NCBI GenBank assembly: GCA_023434365.1
Contig: JAEYSV010000055.1
Span: 53,810-117,809, forward strand
DNA length: 64,000 bases
Direction: 5' to 3'
DNA from: Bacillota bacterium
GTDB taxonomy: Bacteria > Bacillota > Clostridia > Lachnospirales > Lachnospiraceae
Shown: piece after piece, positions 54,360-62,512 of the stretch
How the letters are laid out: every line of letters starts with the position of its first letter
Position numbering within the stretch: the first letter of the stretch is position 1
Notes under the pieces: generated by a model
Told to the model about the DNA's origin: nothing
The model's database searches: none
What the model saw: the letters and a program-made list of their open reading frames with translations, nothing else
Position numbers and translations under genes: made by a program

Positions 54360-55418
54360 ATGAGCCAATGGGAACAAAATGTTAGAGCGGTAGAGCCTTA
54401 TGTGCCGGGAGAACAACCAGATTTTGAGAATATGATTAAGTTAAATACGAATGAATGCCCTTATCCCCCATCAATAAAAGCAGAGGAAGCGCTAAAAGAG
54501 ATGCAGTATAGTCGTTTAAGACTATATCCAGATTTTCATTGTTCTCTATTGGTAAAGGAACTGGCAAACTATTATCATGTGTCTGAGAATCAAGTTTTTG
54601 TTGGTGTAGGTTCAGATGATGTACTGGCTACTGCTTTTTTAACCTTTTTCAATAGCAAGAAGCCAATTTTATTTCCGGATATCACATATTCCTTTTATGA
54701 TGTATGGGCAAACCTTTATCAGATTCCATATGAATGCCAACCACTAGATGATAACTTCCGAATTAAAAAAGAGGATTATTTGAAAGAAAATGGTGGAATC
54801 GTTCTTGCTAATCCCAATGCACCAACTTCCATTTTTGAAAGTGTTGAGTTACTTGAGGAAATTGTTAAAGCAAATCAGGACGTAGTCGTAATCATAGACG
54901 AAGCATATGTTGATTTTGGTGGTGAAAGTGCATTACGGTTAGTAAACCAGTATGATAATGTACTTATTGTGCAAACCTTTAGCAAATCCAGATCGATGGC
55001 AGGACTTCGAATAGGATTCTGTATTGGCAATGAAAAACTAATTGAGGCAATTAGTAATGTCAAATTTTCAATTAATTCATACACAATGAATGAGGCAGCA
55101 CTTGTTGTTGGAAAAGAAGCTGTGATTGATGACGTGTATTTTCATGCCATTATAGATAAGGTGGTTGCAACAAGAGAACGGGTAAAAAAGGAATTAAAAG
55201 AATTGGGTTTTTCTTTCCCGGACTCTAAAACCAACTTTTTGTTTGCTACGCACAAATCTGCGAAGGCAGTAGATATTTTTGAGTATTTGAAGAATAAAAA
55301 AATATTTGTTCGGTATTTCAATAAGCCAAGGATAAACAATTATTTGCGAATTACAATCGGAACTGATGAGCAAATGGATGTCTTTCTAACGGCCATTAAA
55401 GAATTTTTGTCCAATTAG
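54360..55418 (+). CDS. Histidinol-phosphate aminotransferase-like protein
   Basis: A 352-residue PLP aminotransferase closest to HisC. MIKLNTNECPYPPS at the N terminus, VGVGSDDVLATAFLTF, LANPNAPTS, IIDEAYVDFGG, and the PLP-lysine motif QTFSKSRSMAGLRIG are all typical of HisC; so is the C-terminal RYFNKPRINNYLRITIG. Its length fits. No other his genes flank it, so aromatic or other aminotransferase use is possible. An AAAGG site precedes the ATG. Confidence 0.88.
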   Translation: MSQWEQNVRAVEPYVPGEQPDFENMIKLNTNECPYPPSIKAEEALKEMQYSRLRLYPDFHCSLLVKELANYYHVSENQVFVGVGSDDVLATAFLTFFNSKKPILFPDITYSFYDVWANLYQIPYECQPLDDNFRIKKEDYLKENGGIVLANPNAPTSIFESVELLEEIVKANQDVVVIIDEAYVDFGGESALRLVNQYDNVLIVQTFSKSRSMAGLRIGFCIGNEKLIEAISNVKFSINSYTMNEAALVVGKEAVIDDVYFHAIIDKVVATRERVKKELKELGFSFPDSKTNFLFATHKSAKAVDIFEYLKNKKIFVRYFNKPRINNYLRITIGTDEQMDVFLTAIKEFLSN

Positions 55419-55470
55419 AAAGCAGACGATACTCTGAGGAGCATTATATTATAAAGGAGTTTTATTGTAT

Positions 55471-55872
55471 ATGAGAGTGCTGATAGCAGAGGATGATTTC
55501 GCAAGCCGTAAATATATGCTTCGTATGTTATCTCAATATGGAAACTGTGACGTTACTGTAGATGGAGAAGAAGCTGTGGAAGCTTTTAGTCTGGCATTAG
55601 AGGATAATGAGCCTTATGATCTCGTATGTCTTGATATTATGATGCCAGTAAAGGATGGATATGAGGTATTAGCTCAGATACGACAAATTGAGAAAATGTT
55701 TCATGTTACAGAAGAGAAGAAGACAAAAGTCATAATGACAAGTGCTTTACATGAGGCTAAGAATGTAATGAAAGCATTTGAGCTTGGGTGTGAGTCCTAC
55801 GCAGGCAAACCAATCGATGAGATAAAACTAATCAATGCAATTAAGAAACTTGGTATCGTGATAGGTGTATAA
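55471..55872 (+). CDS. Stand-alone CheY-like response regulator
   Basis: A 133-residue single receiver domain without an output domain. Conserved residues are the acidic trio Glu7-Asp8-Asp9, phospho-acceptor Asp55 in CLDIMMP, the Thr/Ser at MTSAL (Thr90-Ser91) and Lys113 in AGKPID. No histidine kinase is nearby; the adjacent genes are an aminotransferase and a terminator. The ATG at 55471 is 11 bases from AAGGAG, whereas a TTG at 55465 is 5 bases away, so the start is uncertain by two codons. Confidence 0.9.
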   Translation: MRVLIAEDDFASRKYMLRMLSQYGNCDVTVDGEEAVEAFSLALEDNEPYDLVCLDIMMPVKDGYEVLAQIRQIEKMFHVTEEKKTKVIMTSALHEAKNVMKAFELGCESYAGKPIDEIKLINAIKKLGIVIGV

Positions 55873-55911
55873 CGAACTAGTATGGCTATATTTTTATATT
55901 GATATTCTTAC

Positions 55912-55953
55912 TTCCCTGCAATCAAATCATTATATTTGTTGCAGGGAATTTCT
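55912..55953 (+). terminator. Intrinsic terminator after the response regulator
   Basis: TTCCCTGCAA (55912-55921) pairs perfectly with TTGCAGGGAA (55939-55948), followed by TTTCT. Confidence 0.75.
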
Positions 55954-56027
55954 AATTGAGCTATAATCATTCTAGCATGTACCACAATTAGTAATAATAT
56001 GTGAGTATAAAATGAAGAGGCGGTCAG

Positions 56028-56471
56028 ATGAAAATATCAAAAAAAGGGATATATGCGATAGAGTCCATGACAGACTTAGCAATTTACAGTGCAGATTCTG
56101 TGGAGAGTATTAAGAATGTGGCTGCTAGACGAAATCTATCGGAAAAATATCTGGAGCAAATTATGGGTGCACTACGACGGGCTAACCTAATTGAAAGTAC
56201 TAGAGGTGCAGCAGGGGGCTATCGGCTAGCAAAGCCTGCCATAGAAATAACAGTACTTGAGATTCTTAATGCTACAGAAACCAATATGGTGCCAGTAGAG
56301 TGTTTGGTGGGTGAGTCTGAATGTGGTATTGATTGCGACAAATGTGCAACAAGAACAGTATGGTATGATTATTGGATGCAAGTTATTCAGGTTTGCCAAA
56401 AGATAACCTTACAAGACATAATTAATCAGAGTAAAGAGACGAAAAAGGCTAGTGTGGAGTATTTTATTTAA
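56028..56471 (+). CDS. Rrf2-family transcriptional regulator
   Basis: A 147-residue regulator of the Rrf2/IscR/CymR family. The winged helix occupies residues 1-80: MKISKKGIYAIESMTDLA, ARRNLSEKYLEQIMGALR (recognition helix) and STRGAAGGYRLAKP (wing). A Cys-rich segment follows (CLVGESECGIDCDKC), with spacing suited to an Fe-S cluster as in IscR-type sensors. GAGGCGG precedes the ATG. The DUF368 gene starts 32 bases later, so the regulator may control that gene and itself. Neither isc nor suf genes are nearby. Confidence 0.9.
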   Translation: MKISKKGIYAIESMTDLAIYSADSVESIKNVAARRNLSEKYLEQIMGALRRANLIESTRGAAGGYRLAKPAIEITVLEILNATETNMVPVECLVGESECGIDCDKCATRTVWYDYWMQVIQVCQKITLQDIINQSKETKKASVEYFI

Positions 56472-56503
56472 CAGCGTAAGCGGTGATTGTTAAAGGAGAA
56501 CTT

Positions 56504-57358
56504 ATGAACTATTTAAAGAAAATTATTAAAGGTATTTTTATAGGCGTAGCCAATATTATTCCTGGAGTAAGTGGAGGTACGATGGCTGTGTCTATGGGAA
56601 TATATGACGATATCATATATTCCATTACGCATTTGAAAAGCGAGTTTAAAAAGAGTATAAAGACGTTATTTCCATACATTATTGGTATGGGAGTTGGATT
56701 GGCTGTTTTATCATTTGTAATCAAGTACTTACTAGAAAACTATACCTTTGAAACTAACATGGCTTTTATCGGATTAATTTTAGGTGGGATTCCGGTAATG
56801 CTCGGACGACTTAAGGGAAAGAAACTAGGTATTTCAAATGTAATCATTTTTCTGGTGTTCTTTGGACTGGTAATTGGTATGCAGTTACTAGGAGAAGGGA
56901 ACGGAAGCAGTGTAGTTATAAAAATGAGTGCACTAGAGGCAGTTAAACTGCTACTGATTGGTGTGATTGCCAGTGCGACTATGGTCGTTCCAGGGGTAAG
57001 CGGTTCCATGATGTTATTATTAATTGGTTATTACTATCCGATTTTAGATGCAGTGACTGGAATTATGAAGGCTGTAAAAAACTTAGATATTCCTACGGTA
57101 ATCGATTATTCTTATATTTTGATCCCATTTGGAATAGGAGTCGTAGTCGGAATTTTTGCTATTGCTAAAATTATCGAACTTTTATTAAAGCATTATGAAG
57201 GACAAACCTTTAGTGGAATTTTAGGACTCGTAATTGCCAGCCCACTTGCTATATTGATGAATTCTGGTTTACCAGAATTTGATGTGCCAAAAGTGCTAAT
57301 TAGTATTGTAACCTTTGTTATTGGTCTTATGGTGGCATATAAACTGGGCGAAGAATAG
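56504..57358 (+). CDS. DUF368 membrane protein (PopT-type undecaprenyl phosphate translocase)
   Basis: A 284-residue integral membrane protein, about eight hydrophobic segments. The two inverted-repeat hallmarks of DUF368 are visible: IIPGVSGGTMAVSMGIYD near residue 16 and MVVPGVSGSMMLLLIGYY near residue 160. Family members have been shown to recycle the lipid carrier undecaprenyl phosphate across the membrane for wall synthesis. AAAGGAG lies 5 bases ahead of the ATG at 56504; an earlier in-frame GTG has none. It forms a probable operon with the Rrf2 regulator. Confidence 0.9.
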   Translation: MNYLKKIIKGIFIGVANIIPGVSGGTMAVSMGIYDDIIYSITHLKSEFKKSIKTLFPYIIGMGVGLAVLSFVIKYLLENYTFETNMAFIGLILGGIPVMLGRLKGKKLGISNVIIFLVFFGLVIGMQLLGEGNGSSVVIKMSALEAVKLLLIGVIASATMVVPGVSGSMMLLLIGYYYPILDAVTGIMKAVKNLDIPTVIDYSYILIPFGIGVVVGIFAIAKIIELLLKHYEGQTFSGILGLVIASPLAILMNSGLPEFDVPKVLISIVTFVIGLMVAYKLGEE

Positions 57359-57482
57359 AAATTATGACAAGTAGTTAAATATAGAAAATATAATTATTAT
57401 AGTATAAAACAGTTGTTGCAATAGTAGGTTTATTCTGGGGAATCTGGTAGATACTTCAGATAGTATGCATTGTAAGAACTGT
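57359..57482 (+). terminator. Long-loop terminator-like hairpin after the DUF368 gene
   Basis: AAAACAGTT (57406-57414) and AACTGTTTT (57478-57486) pair across a loop of about 60, followed by TT. Its T tail merges with the 5' arm of the structured repeat at 57483. Confidence 0.4.
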
Positions 57483-57614
57483 TTTTTAATGATATAGGAA
57501 ATTAGCAATTTCCTATATCATTAAAAATGCTTCGCGAGGATCGCACTGCGGCAGAAAAGTAAAATGTCGCTAAAGCGACACGCCGCAGGCGGAGTGTTTC
57601 GCAAGCGAAACTCT
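57483..57614 (+). repeat. Structured intergenic repeat, copy A
   Basis: About 130 bases matching 63873-64000 closely and in the same orientation. It starts with a perfect 21-bp hairpin with a 3-base loop (57483-57503 with 57507-57527). It continues with an outer stem CTTCGC/GCGGAG, an inner stem CTGCGGC/GCCGCAG enclosing a TGTCGC/GCGACA hairpin, and ends with the near-palindrome GTTTCGCAAGCGAAAC. No coding potential. Confidence 0.85.
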
Positions 57615-57647
57615 ACCCTGTCCTCTAATAGTTAAGTAAAATTATCT

Positions 57648-57676
57648 TTGACAGATGCAAGGGAATATATTATAAT
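57648..57676 (+). promoter_or_regulatory. Consensus sigma-A promoter of znuACB
   Basis: TTGACA (57648-57653), 17-base spacer, TATAAT (57671-57676): a perfect consensus in all respects. Confidence 0.9.
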
Positions 57677-57679
57677 TTA

Positions 57680-57702
57680 TTATTGCAAATGAATTGCAAT
57701 AA
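57680..57702 (+). promoter_or_regulatory. Probable metal-repressor (Zur/Fur-type) operator
   Basis: TTATTGCAA and TTGCAATAA form a perfect inverted repeat with a 5-base centre. It covers the predicted transcription start of znuACB, where a bound repressor would block the strong promoter. Size and position fit a Zur/Fur-family site; the regulator itself is not in the window. Confidence 0.65.
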
Positions 57703-57717
57703 GGAGAAGAAAAGAAA

Positions 57718-58728
57718 ATGATGATTCAGGATAAATGGCGTAAAACAATTGCGTTAGTTGGTATTTTGGTTGGGGTTTTATTACTAGCCATGGGAACAAC
57801 AAAGCTTTTATCAAGGACTAACGTATCAGAAAATACAGAAGTAAATATTGTAACCTCTTTTTATCCAATCTATCTTGCTACCAATAATATAGTAGCAGAC
57901 ATAGAGGGTGTTCGTGTCGTAAACCTGATGGAGCAGCAGCAGGGATGTATCCACGACTATCAATTGACTCCGTCGGATATGAAAAAGCTTGAAGAAGCAG
58001 ATATCTTCATCATGAATGGAGCTGGGATGGAGAGTTATCTTGAAACAATATTAAATACGTATCCACATCTGACAATTATTGATAGTAGTGTGGGAACCAC
58101 AGTATTAGATAACGAAGGGGCAGCTCACGAACATACTACCACAGATACCAAAGAGGAAGAACATGAGGAAGATGAACATGAGCATGAAGACGAGGAACAT
58201 AATCATGGTTTGGATAATTCACATATTTGGATTAGTATGAACAATTATAAAGTACAGTTACAAAATATTGCAGAGGGAATTAGTGATAGATATCCTTTAT
58301 TAAGGAATGAATTAATCGAGAATAAAGAACGTTATCAGAAGGAAATTGAAGTAGTGCAAAAGGAATATGATCAATTTAGAGCTGCTAATGGTGAAGAAGT
58401 GGTTATTTTCCATGATGCATTCGCTTATCTGGCTAAAGAATTAGGAATTGATATTCTTTATTCAGTTATTGTGGATGGAGAAACCTCCTTAAATGCAGGA
58501 GAAATTGCAAAAGCCATAGACGTAATTAATGAACATCAAGTGAAGGTGATTATTACCGAAGAACAGTTAAATGCTTCTATTGCTGAACGAATTGCAGCAG
58601 AAACTGGGGCAACAGTATATACAATAGATTCTCTTGTATCAGGGGACAAAGACAATGGAGCTTATCTTAGGGGAATGAGAGAGAATCTATCAGTACTGAA
58701 AAAAGCATTTGCCTATAAGGAGGACTAG
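57718..58728 (+). CDS. znuA: Zinc ABC importer binding protein (ZnuA/AdcA type)
   Basis: Metal-binding protein of the A-1 cluster type, 336 residues, anchored by an N-terminal hydrophobic segment (residues about 10-29) that lacks a lipobox Cys. The early VTSFYPIYLATNNI is typical, and metal ligands are expected at His in GCIHDYQL, in the region after the loop (NSHIWIS), at HDAFAYLA and near the C terminus. A His/Glu/Asp-rich loop (EEHEEDEHEHEDEEHNH) sits before NSHIWIS, the mark of zinc over manganese transporters. A short AAGGAG site precedes the ATG, which is followed by a second ATG. Confidence 0.9.
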   Translation: MMIQDKWRKTIALVGILVGVLLLAMGTTKLLSRTNVSENTEVNIVTSFYPIYLATNNIVADIEGVRVVNLMEQQQGCIHDYQLTPSDMKKLEEADIFIMNGAGMESYLETILNTYPHLTIIDSSVGTTVLDNEGAAHEHTTTDTKEEEHEEDEHEHEDEEHNHGLDNSHIWISMNNYKVQLQNIAEGISDRYPLLRNELIENKERYQKEIEVVQKEYDQFRAANGEEVVIFHDAFAYLAKELGIDILYSVIVDGETSLNAGEIAKAIDVINEHQVKVIITEEQLNASIAERIAAETGATVYTIDSLVSGDKDNGAYLRGMRENLSVLKKAFAYKED

Positions 58729-58729
58729 G

Positions 58730-59542
58730 ATGAGTATTGATAAACGGGCATGTGGCTGTCATTGTATTAAAATTAAAAACTTTAGTGTGAAATATGGAAA
58801 CGAGATTATATTAAAGGACGTAAGCCAGCATATACATTGTGGTTGCCTAACTGCAATTATTGGACCAAATGGTGCAGGTAAATCAACATTAATTAAAGCT
58901 ATTTTAAATGAGGTAAAACATGAAGGTGAGGTGGAATTTATGTTTCTTCCTAATCATCATTGTACACATCAGACAGAGGAATGCAGTTCCTGCAATGCAA
59001 TGGCAGAAAAATTGAAATTAAAAATAGGGTATGTGCCTCAACATTTAAATCTTTCAAAGAATGCACCGACTAGCGTTTATGATTTATTTGCTGGACTAAT
59101 TAGTGATTTTCCAATCTTTTTATCAAAAAGAAAAAAACTATACATGAAAATTAAAGACCAATTAGCAATGTTTCAAGCTCAGGAACTGATTGAGAAAGAC
59201 ATTTGCGATCTTTCGGGTGGTGAGTTACAACGAGTATTACTGAGCATTGCAACGACACCAATTCCTAACCTATTATTACTTGATGAACCGGTATCGGGAA
59301 TTGACCATAATGGAATGGAGTTGTTTTACCGTAATATAACCCAGTTAAAAGAAAATTATGATCTTGCTATTATTCTGGTATCCCATGATTTGGAGTTTGT
59401 TGCAAAGTACGCTGATCATGTTGTTTTACTAAATCATCAGGTGATACAAGAGGGAACTCCTAGTGAGGTTTTTGCAAGTAATGAGTTCAAGCAGATATTT
59501 GGCAATATTTCTTTTGGGGAGGATTTTAAATGGAACAGTTGA
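58730..59542 (+). CDS. znuC: Zinc ABC importer ATPase with Cys/His-rich insertion
   Basis: ATPase of the importer, 270 residues. Walker A is GPNGAGKST, the signature LSGGELQRVLLS and Walker B LLLLDEPVSGID. Unusually, the N terminus has CGCHC and a segment between Walker A and the Q loop carries many potential metal ligands (NHHCTHQTEECSSCNAM). These could let the ATPase sense zinc; that is inference. AGGAGG precedes the ATG at 58730, one base after the znuA stop; an in-frame upstream ATG overlaps znuA and is unlikely. It overlaps znuB by 13 bases. Confidence 0.92.
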   Translation: MSIDKRACGCHCIKIKNFSVKYGNEIILKDVSQHIHCGCLTAIIGPNGAGKSTLIKAILNEVKHEGEVEFMFLPNHHCTHQTEECSSCNAMAEKLKLKIGYVPQHLNLSKNAPTSVYDLFAGLISDFPIFLSKRKKLYMKIKDQLAMFQAQELIEKDICDLSGGELQRVLLSIATTPIPNLLLLDEPVSGIDHNGMELFYRNITQLKENYDLAIILVSHDLEFVAKYADHVVLLNHQVIQEGTPSEVFASNEFKQIFGNISFGEDFKWNS

Positions 59543-60372
59543 TAGAAGTGATTCAAGCAATGCTTCCTTTTGATTGGGCAAGATATGACTTTATGATTCA
59601 TGCTTTGTTGGCAGTAATTATTATATCGCCACTGTTTGGTGTCTTAGGAACAATGATTGTAAATAATCGTATGGCTTTTTTCTCTGAAGCATTAGGACAC
59701 TCCGCCTTTACGGGAATTGCAATTGGCGTACTATTTGGATTAACGGATACGAACATTTCAATGGTTATTTTCGCTGTCTGCTTTGCGCTCTTACTAAATA
59801 AGATCAAGCGAATGAATACAATCAGTACTGACACCATTATTAGTGTGTTTGCTTCATTTAGTATGGCAATCGGTCTGGTGATTTTAAGCCGTGGGGGCAA
59901 TTTTGCCAGTTATTCTAATTTGCTAGTTGGCGATATCCTAAGCATTAGTACGAAAGAAATCTTACTTTTATTAGGTGCTTTTTGTATTACGATTGTATTT
60001 TGGGTTTTAGCATTTAATAAATTACACAGCATAAGCGTAAATGCATCCCTCGCAAGAAGTAAAGGAATCAATGTAGAATGGATTGACAATCTATTTGTTG
60101 TCTTAATTGCTGTAATTGTTATGTTAAGTATCAAATGGGTGGGAATATTAATTATTAATGCATTATTGATCTTACCAGCTGCGGCTAGTCGCAATCTAGC
60201 TACTAATGTAAGGGAGTATCATTTGATTTCCATTATCATCTCTATTTTTTCGGGGATACTGGGGCTTATCTTGTCCTATTATAACAGTACAGCAACAGGG
60301 CCAACTATAGTTATCGTTGCATCCTTAGTTTTCTTTGGATCCCTTCTTTTAAGGCCTTGGGTAAAAGCATAA
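59530..60372 (+). CDS. znuB: Zinc ABC importer permease
   Basis: Membrane subunit, 280 residues, with about eight or nine hydrophobic segments. The ABC-3 family signatures are present: SPLFGVLGTMIVNNRMAFFS, then EALGHSAFTGIAIG, and the coupling region ARSKGINVEWIDNLF. LLILPAAASRNLA near the C terminus is also conserved. Overlap with znuC shows coupled translation. The operon has no clear terminator before the next gene. Confidence 0.93.
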   Translation: MEQLIEVIQAMLPFDWARYDFMIHALLAVIIISPLFGVLGTMIVNNRMAFFSEALGHSAFTGIAIGVLFGLTDTNISMVIFAVCFALLLNKIKRMNTISTDTIISVFASFSMAIGLVILSRGGNFASYSNLLVGDILSISTKEILLLLGAFCITIVFWVLAFNKLHSISVNASLARSKGINVEWIDNLFVVLIAVIVMLSIKWVGILIINALLILPAAASRNLATNVREYHLISIIISIFSGILGLILSYYNSTATGPTIVIVASLVFFGSLLLRPWVKA

Positions 60373-60414
60373 TAAGAGATAACGTATATAATGCTTTTTT
60401 TTGGCAAATGTATC

Positions 60415-60423
60415 TGCTATAAT
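60415..60423 (+). promoter_or_regulatory. Extended -10 promoter candidate
   Basis: TGCTATAAT (TGn plus TATAAT) lies 41 bases upstream of the AI-2E start codon. A -35 box is not obvious, which is tolerated by extended -10 promoters. Confidence 0.4.
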
Positions 60424-60463
60424 ATCATCAGTGGAAATGAATATAGCAGAGTCAGGAGGAAAT

Positions 60464-61585
60464 ATGGATAAGAGAAAATTATATCGTCAGATTCTTGTTA
60501 ATCTTCTAGTGACGATTTTGTTTATATTAATTCTTATATACGTTGTACCTAAGTTGTTGGGATTTTTTCTGCCATTTGTTATTGGGTGGGTTGTTGCAAT
60601 GATTGCCAATCCATTAGTAAAGACATTGGAAAAGCATATGAAAGTAGTTCGTAAGTGGAGTTCAGTTGCCATCATAATCGTTGTTCTCGGCACAATTATC
60701 GCTGGAGCGTATTTTCTTACTAGCGCATTAGTGATTCAAGGTAAGAATTTTATATCTGATATGCCAGATAATTATAGTATGATGGAAGAATCTCTTATTG
60801 ATTTTACAGAAGATCTGCAGAAAAAGTATCAGTTTATACCTGAGAAAGCAATCAGTGGAGCGCAGACCTTTATTAGGAATCTGGATGATAATATTAGTCT
60901 TATGATACAAGACTTAAAATTACCAGGACTTGATGATGCGGGGAACATTGTAAAGGCAGTTGCAGATATTTTCTTTATGGTGATTGTAACGATAATTTCT
61001 GCATATTTCTTTATTGCTGAAAAAGACCATATTATGGAAAAGATGAAAGCGGCCATGCCAAAGGGAATGCGGGATTTTTATAATGTGGTGGCAGATAATT
61101 TTCGTATGGCAATTGGAGGGTATTTCAAGGCTCAGTTAAAAATTATGGTGGTTATTGTATTAATTCTATTCATAGGATTTATGATAATAGATGTGCAGTA
61201 TGCTATCTTGCTAGCATTTTTAATAGGCTTTTTAGACTTTCTTCCGGTATTTGGTACCGGCACAGTGATCTGGCCATGGGCACTAATTGAATTGGTAAAC
61301 GGAGATTATACCAGAGCAATTATTCTGATGATTTTATATGGAATTTGTCAGGTAGTAAAACAAGTATTACAGCCAAAAATGGTAGGAGACAGCATTGGCT
61401 TAAATCCGTTAGCAACTTTGTTTTTCCTTTATATTGGATATAAGTTTGGAGGAATTATTGGAATCATTATTGGTATCCCGATTGGAATGATTATCGTGAA
61501 TCTATACCGTTCTGGCGCATTTGAGCGATTACTTCGTGGAATAGGAATCCTGATAAAGAGCATTAATGAATATCGTAAATATTAA
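60464..61585 (+). CDS. AI-2E/YtvI-family membrane protein (second copy)
   Basis: A 373-residue membrane protein of the AI-2E family, similar in plan to the one at 30801. It has N-terminal hairpin membrane segments, a central soluble region, and the C-terminal block QYAILLAFLIGFLDFLPVFG followed by VKQVLQPKMVGDSIGLNPLA. The latter is close to YtvI-type sporulation membrane proteins. AGGAGG lies 5-6 bases ahead of the ATG at 60464; a longer frame to 60401 starts without a site. Substrate and role are not established. Confidence 0.87.
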   Translation: MDKRKLYRQILVNLLVTILFILILIYVVPKLLGFFLPFVIGWVVAMIANPLVKTLEKHMKVVRKWSSVAIIIVVLGTIIAGAYFLTSALVIQGKNFISDMPDNYSMMEESLIDFTEDLQKKYQFIPEKAISGAQTFIRNLDDNISLMIQDLKLPGLDDAGNIVKAVADIFFMVIVTIISAYFFIAEKDHIMEKMKAAMPKGMRDFYNVVADNFRMAIGGYFKAQLKIMVVIVLILFIGFMIIDVQYAILLAFLIGFLDFLPVFGTGTVIWPWALIELVNGDYTRAIILMILYGICQVVKQVLQPKMVGDSIGLNPLATLFFLYIGYKFGGIIGIIIGIPIGMIIVNLYRSGAFERLLRGIGILIKSINEYRKY

Positions 61586-61592
61586 TCATGAA

Positions 61593-61630
61593 GATAAAAA
61601 AGAGTCTGGCAAGCCAGACTCTTTTTTATC
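61593..61630. terminator. Strong bidirectional terminator
   Basis: GATAAAAAAGAGTCTGGC (61593-61610) and GCCAGACTCTTTTTTATC (61613-61630) form an 18-bp perfect stem with a 2-base centre. The stop of the convergent VanZ gene lies within it. Confidence 0.92.
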
Positions 61631-62486
61631 TTCGATAGGATAAGCGCATAATTGGTGAATAGGTTAAAAATTCTTCTTCTTTTACAGCATAATTGATACG
61701 ATTTATCAGATAGTAGAACAAACTGCCAAGTAGTAGGCCTAATGTTCCATAGATGATGTTATCCATATCAAACGAGTCCTTGAGTAGAAGTTTAATTAGT
61801 TCAATGCCAGATGGAATGGCAATAAAGCAAACCATTTGAAGCCATATATTAAGATGGCGTATCATTAGCTTTACATATAAACCAAATGGAACATACAAAC
61901 CAATATTGATGGCAATATGTTTTGCTAAATCAATGAGTGATGTTTCATCATACAGGATTGCTTCTATGTAGGTTGCGATGGTGTAGAAAGGGATATAACT
62001 AGGCTTTGTTGGCGTATACACTCTTAAGATATCTGGATAAATAAAAGTCAAAACAATAAATGCAGCGGTCACTGGAATAAGTTTCAGAACGCTCATACTT
62101 ATAAAATACCGGTAATAATCTGGAAATTGAGGGCCAAAATCATTTAGCTGTCGGATAAAACAGTAAGTAGCCGGCACAGACCAAATCAAAGCACAAAGTA
62201 ACAATAAGGTAGGCTCGTAACTTATTTGAAAAAGAACCTTTTGAAGCTGACATAGATAAGTAAAACACCCACTAATCAATAGAAGTAAAAGGCTAAATAG
62301 GAATACGGTCCGGTATCGTAATGTGCTTTCTAATAGATAATGACATGCGATTAAAAGGACAAGTACTGTGAGGATCAGTGCCAGCACAAAAGGAGTAACA
62401 TATCGAAGGATACAGTATTGTGCGACGAGGCAAAGAAAACCAGTTACTATACTTTTTGTACAAATACTACTAAAACTGCTATTCAT
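61626..62486 (-). CDS. VanZ-like family membrane protein
   Basis: A 286-residue membrane protein with eight or so hydrophobic segments. The VanZ-like fold is seen in the C-terminal half: NIGLYVPFGLYVKLMIR and SGIELIKLLLKDSFDMDNIIYGTLG, the latter holding the conserved Asp-x-x-Asp pattern. VanZ itself affects teicoplanin resistance, but most relatives have no known role and no van genes are here. AAGGAG lies 8 bases ahead of the ATG. It follows the lipid kinase gene by 26 bases on the same strand. Confidence 0.82.
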   Translation of the reverse strand: MNSSFSSICTKSIVTGFLCLVAQYCILRYVTPFVLALILTVLVLLIACHYLLESTLRYRTVFLFSLLLLLISGCFTYLCQLQKVLFQISYEPTLLLLCALIWSVPATYCFIRQLNDFGPQFPDYYRYFISMSVLKLIPVTAAFIVLTFIYPDILRVYTPTKPSYIPFYTIATYIEAILYDETSLIDLAKHIAINIGLYVPFGLYVKLMIRHLNIWLQMVCFIAIPSGIELIKLLLKDSFDMDNIIYGTLGLLLGSLFYYLINRINYAVKEEEFLTYSPIMRLSYRR

Positions 62487-62512
62487 ATCATGAACTCCTT
62501 TCGTAGTCTTAA

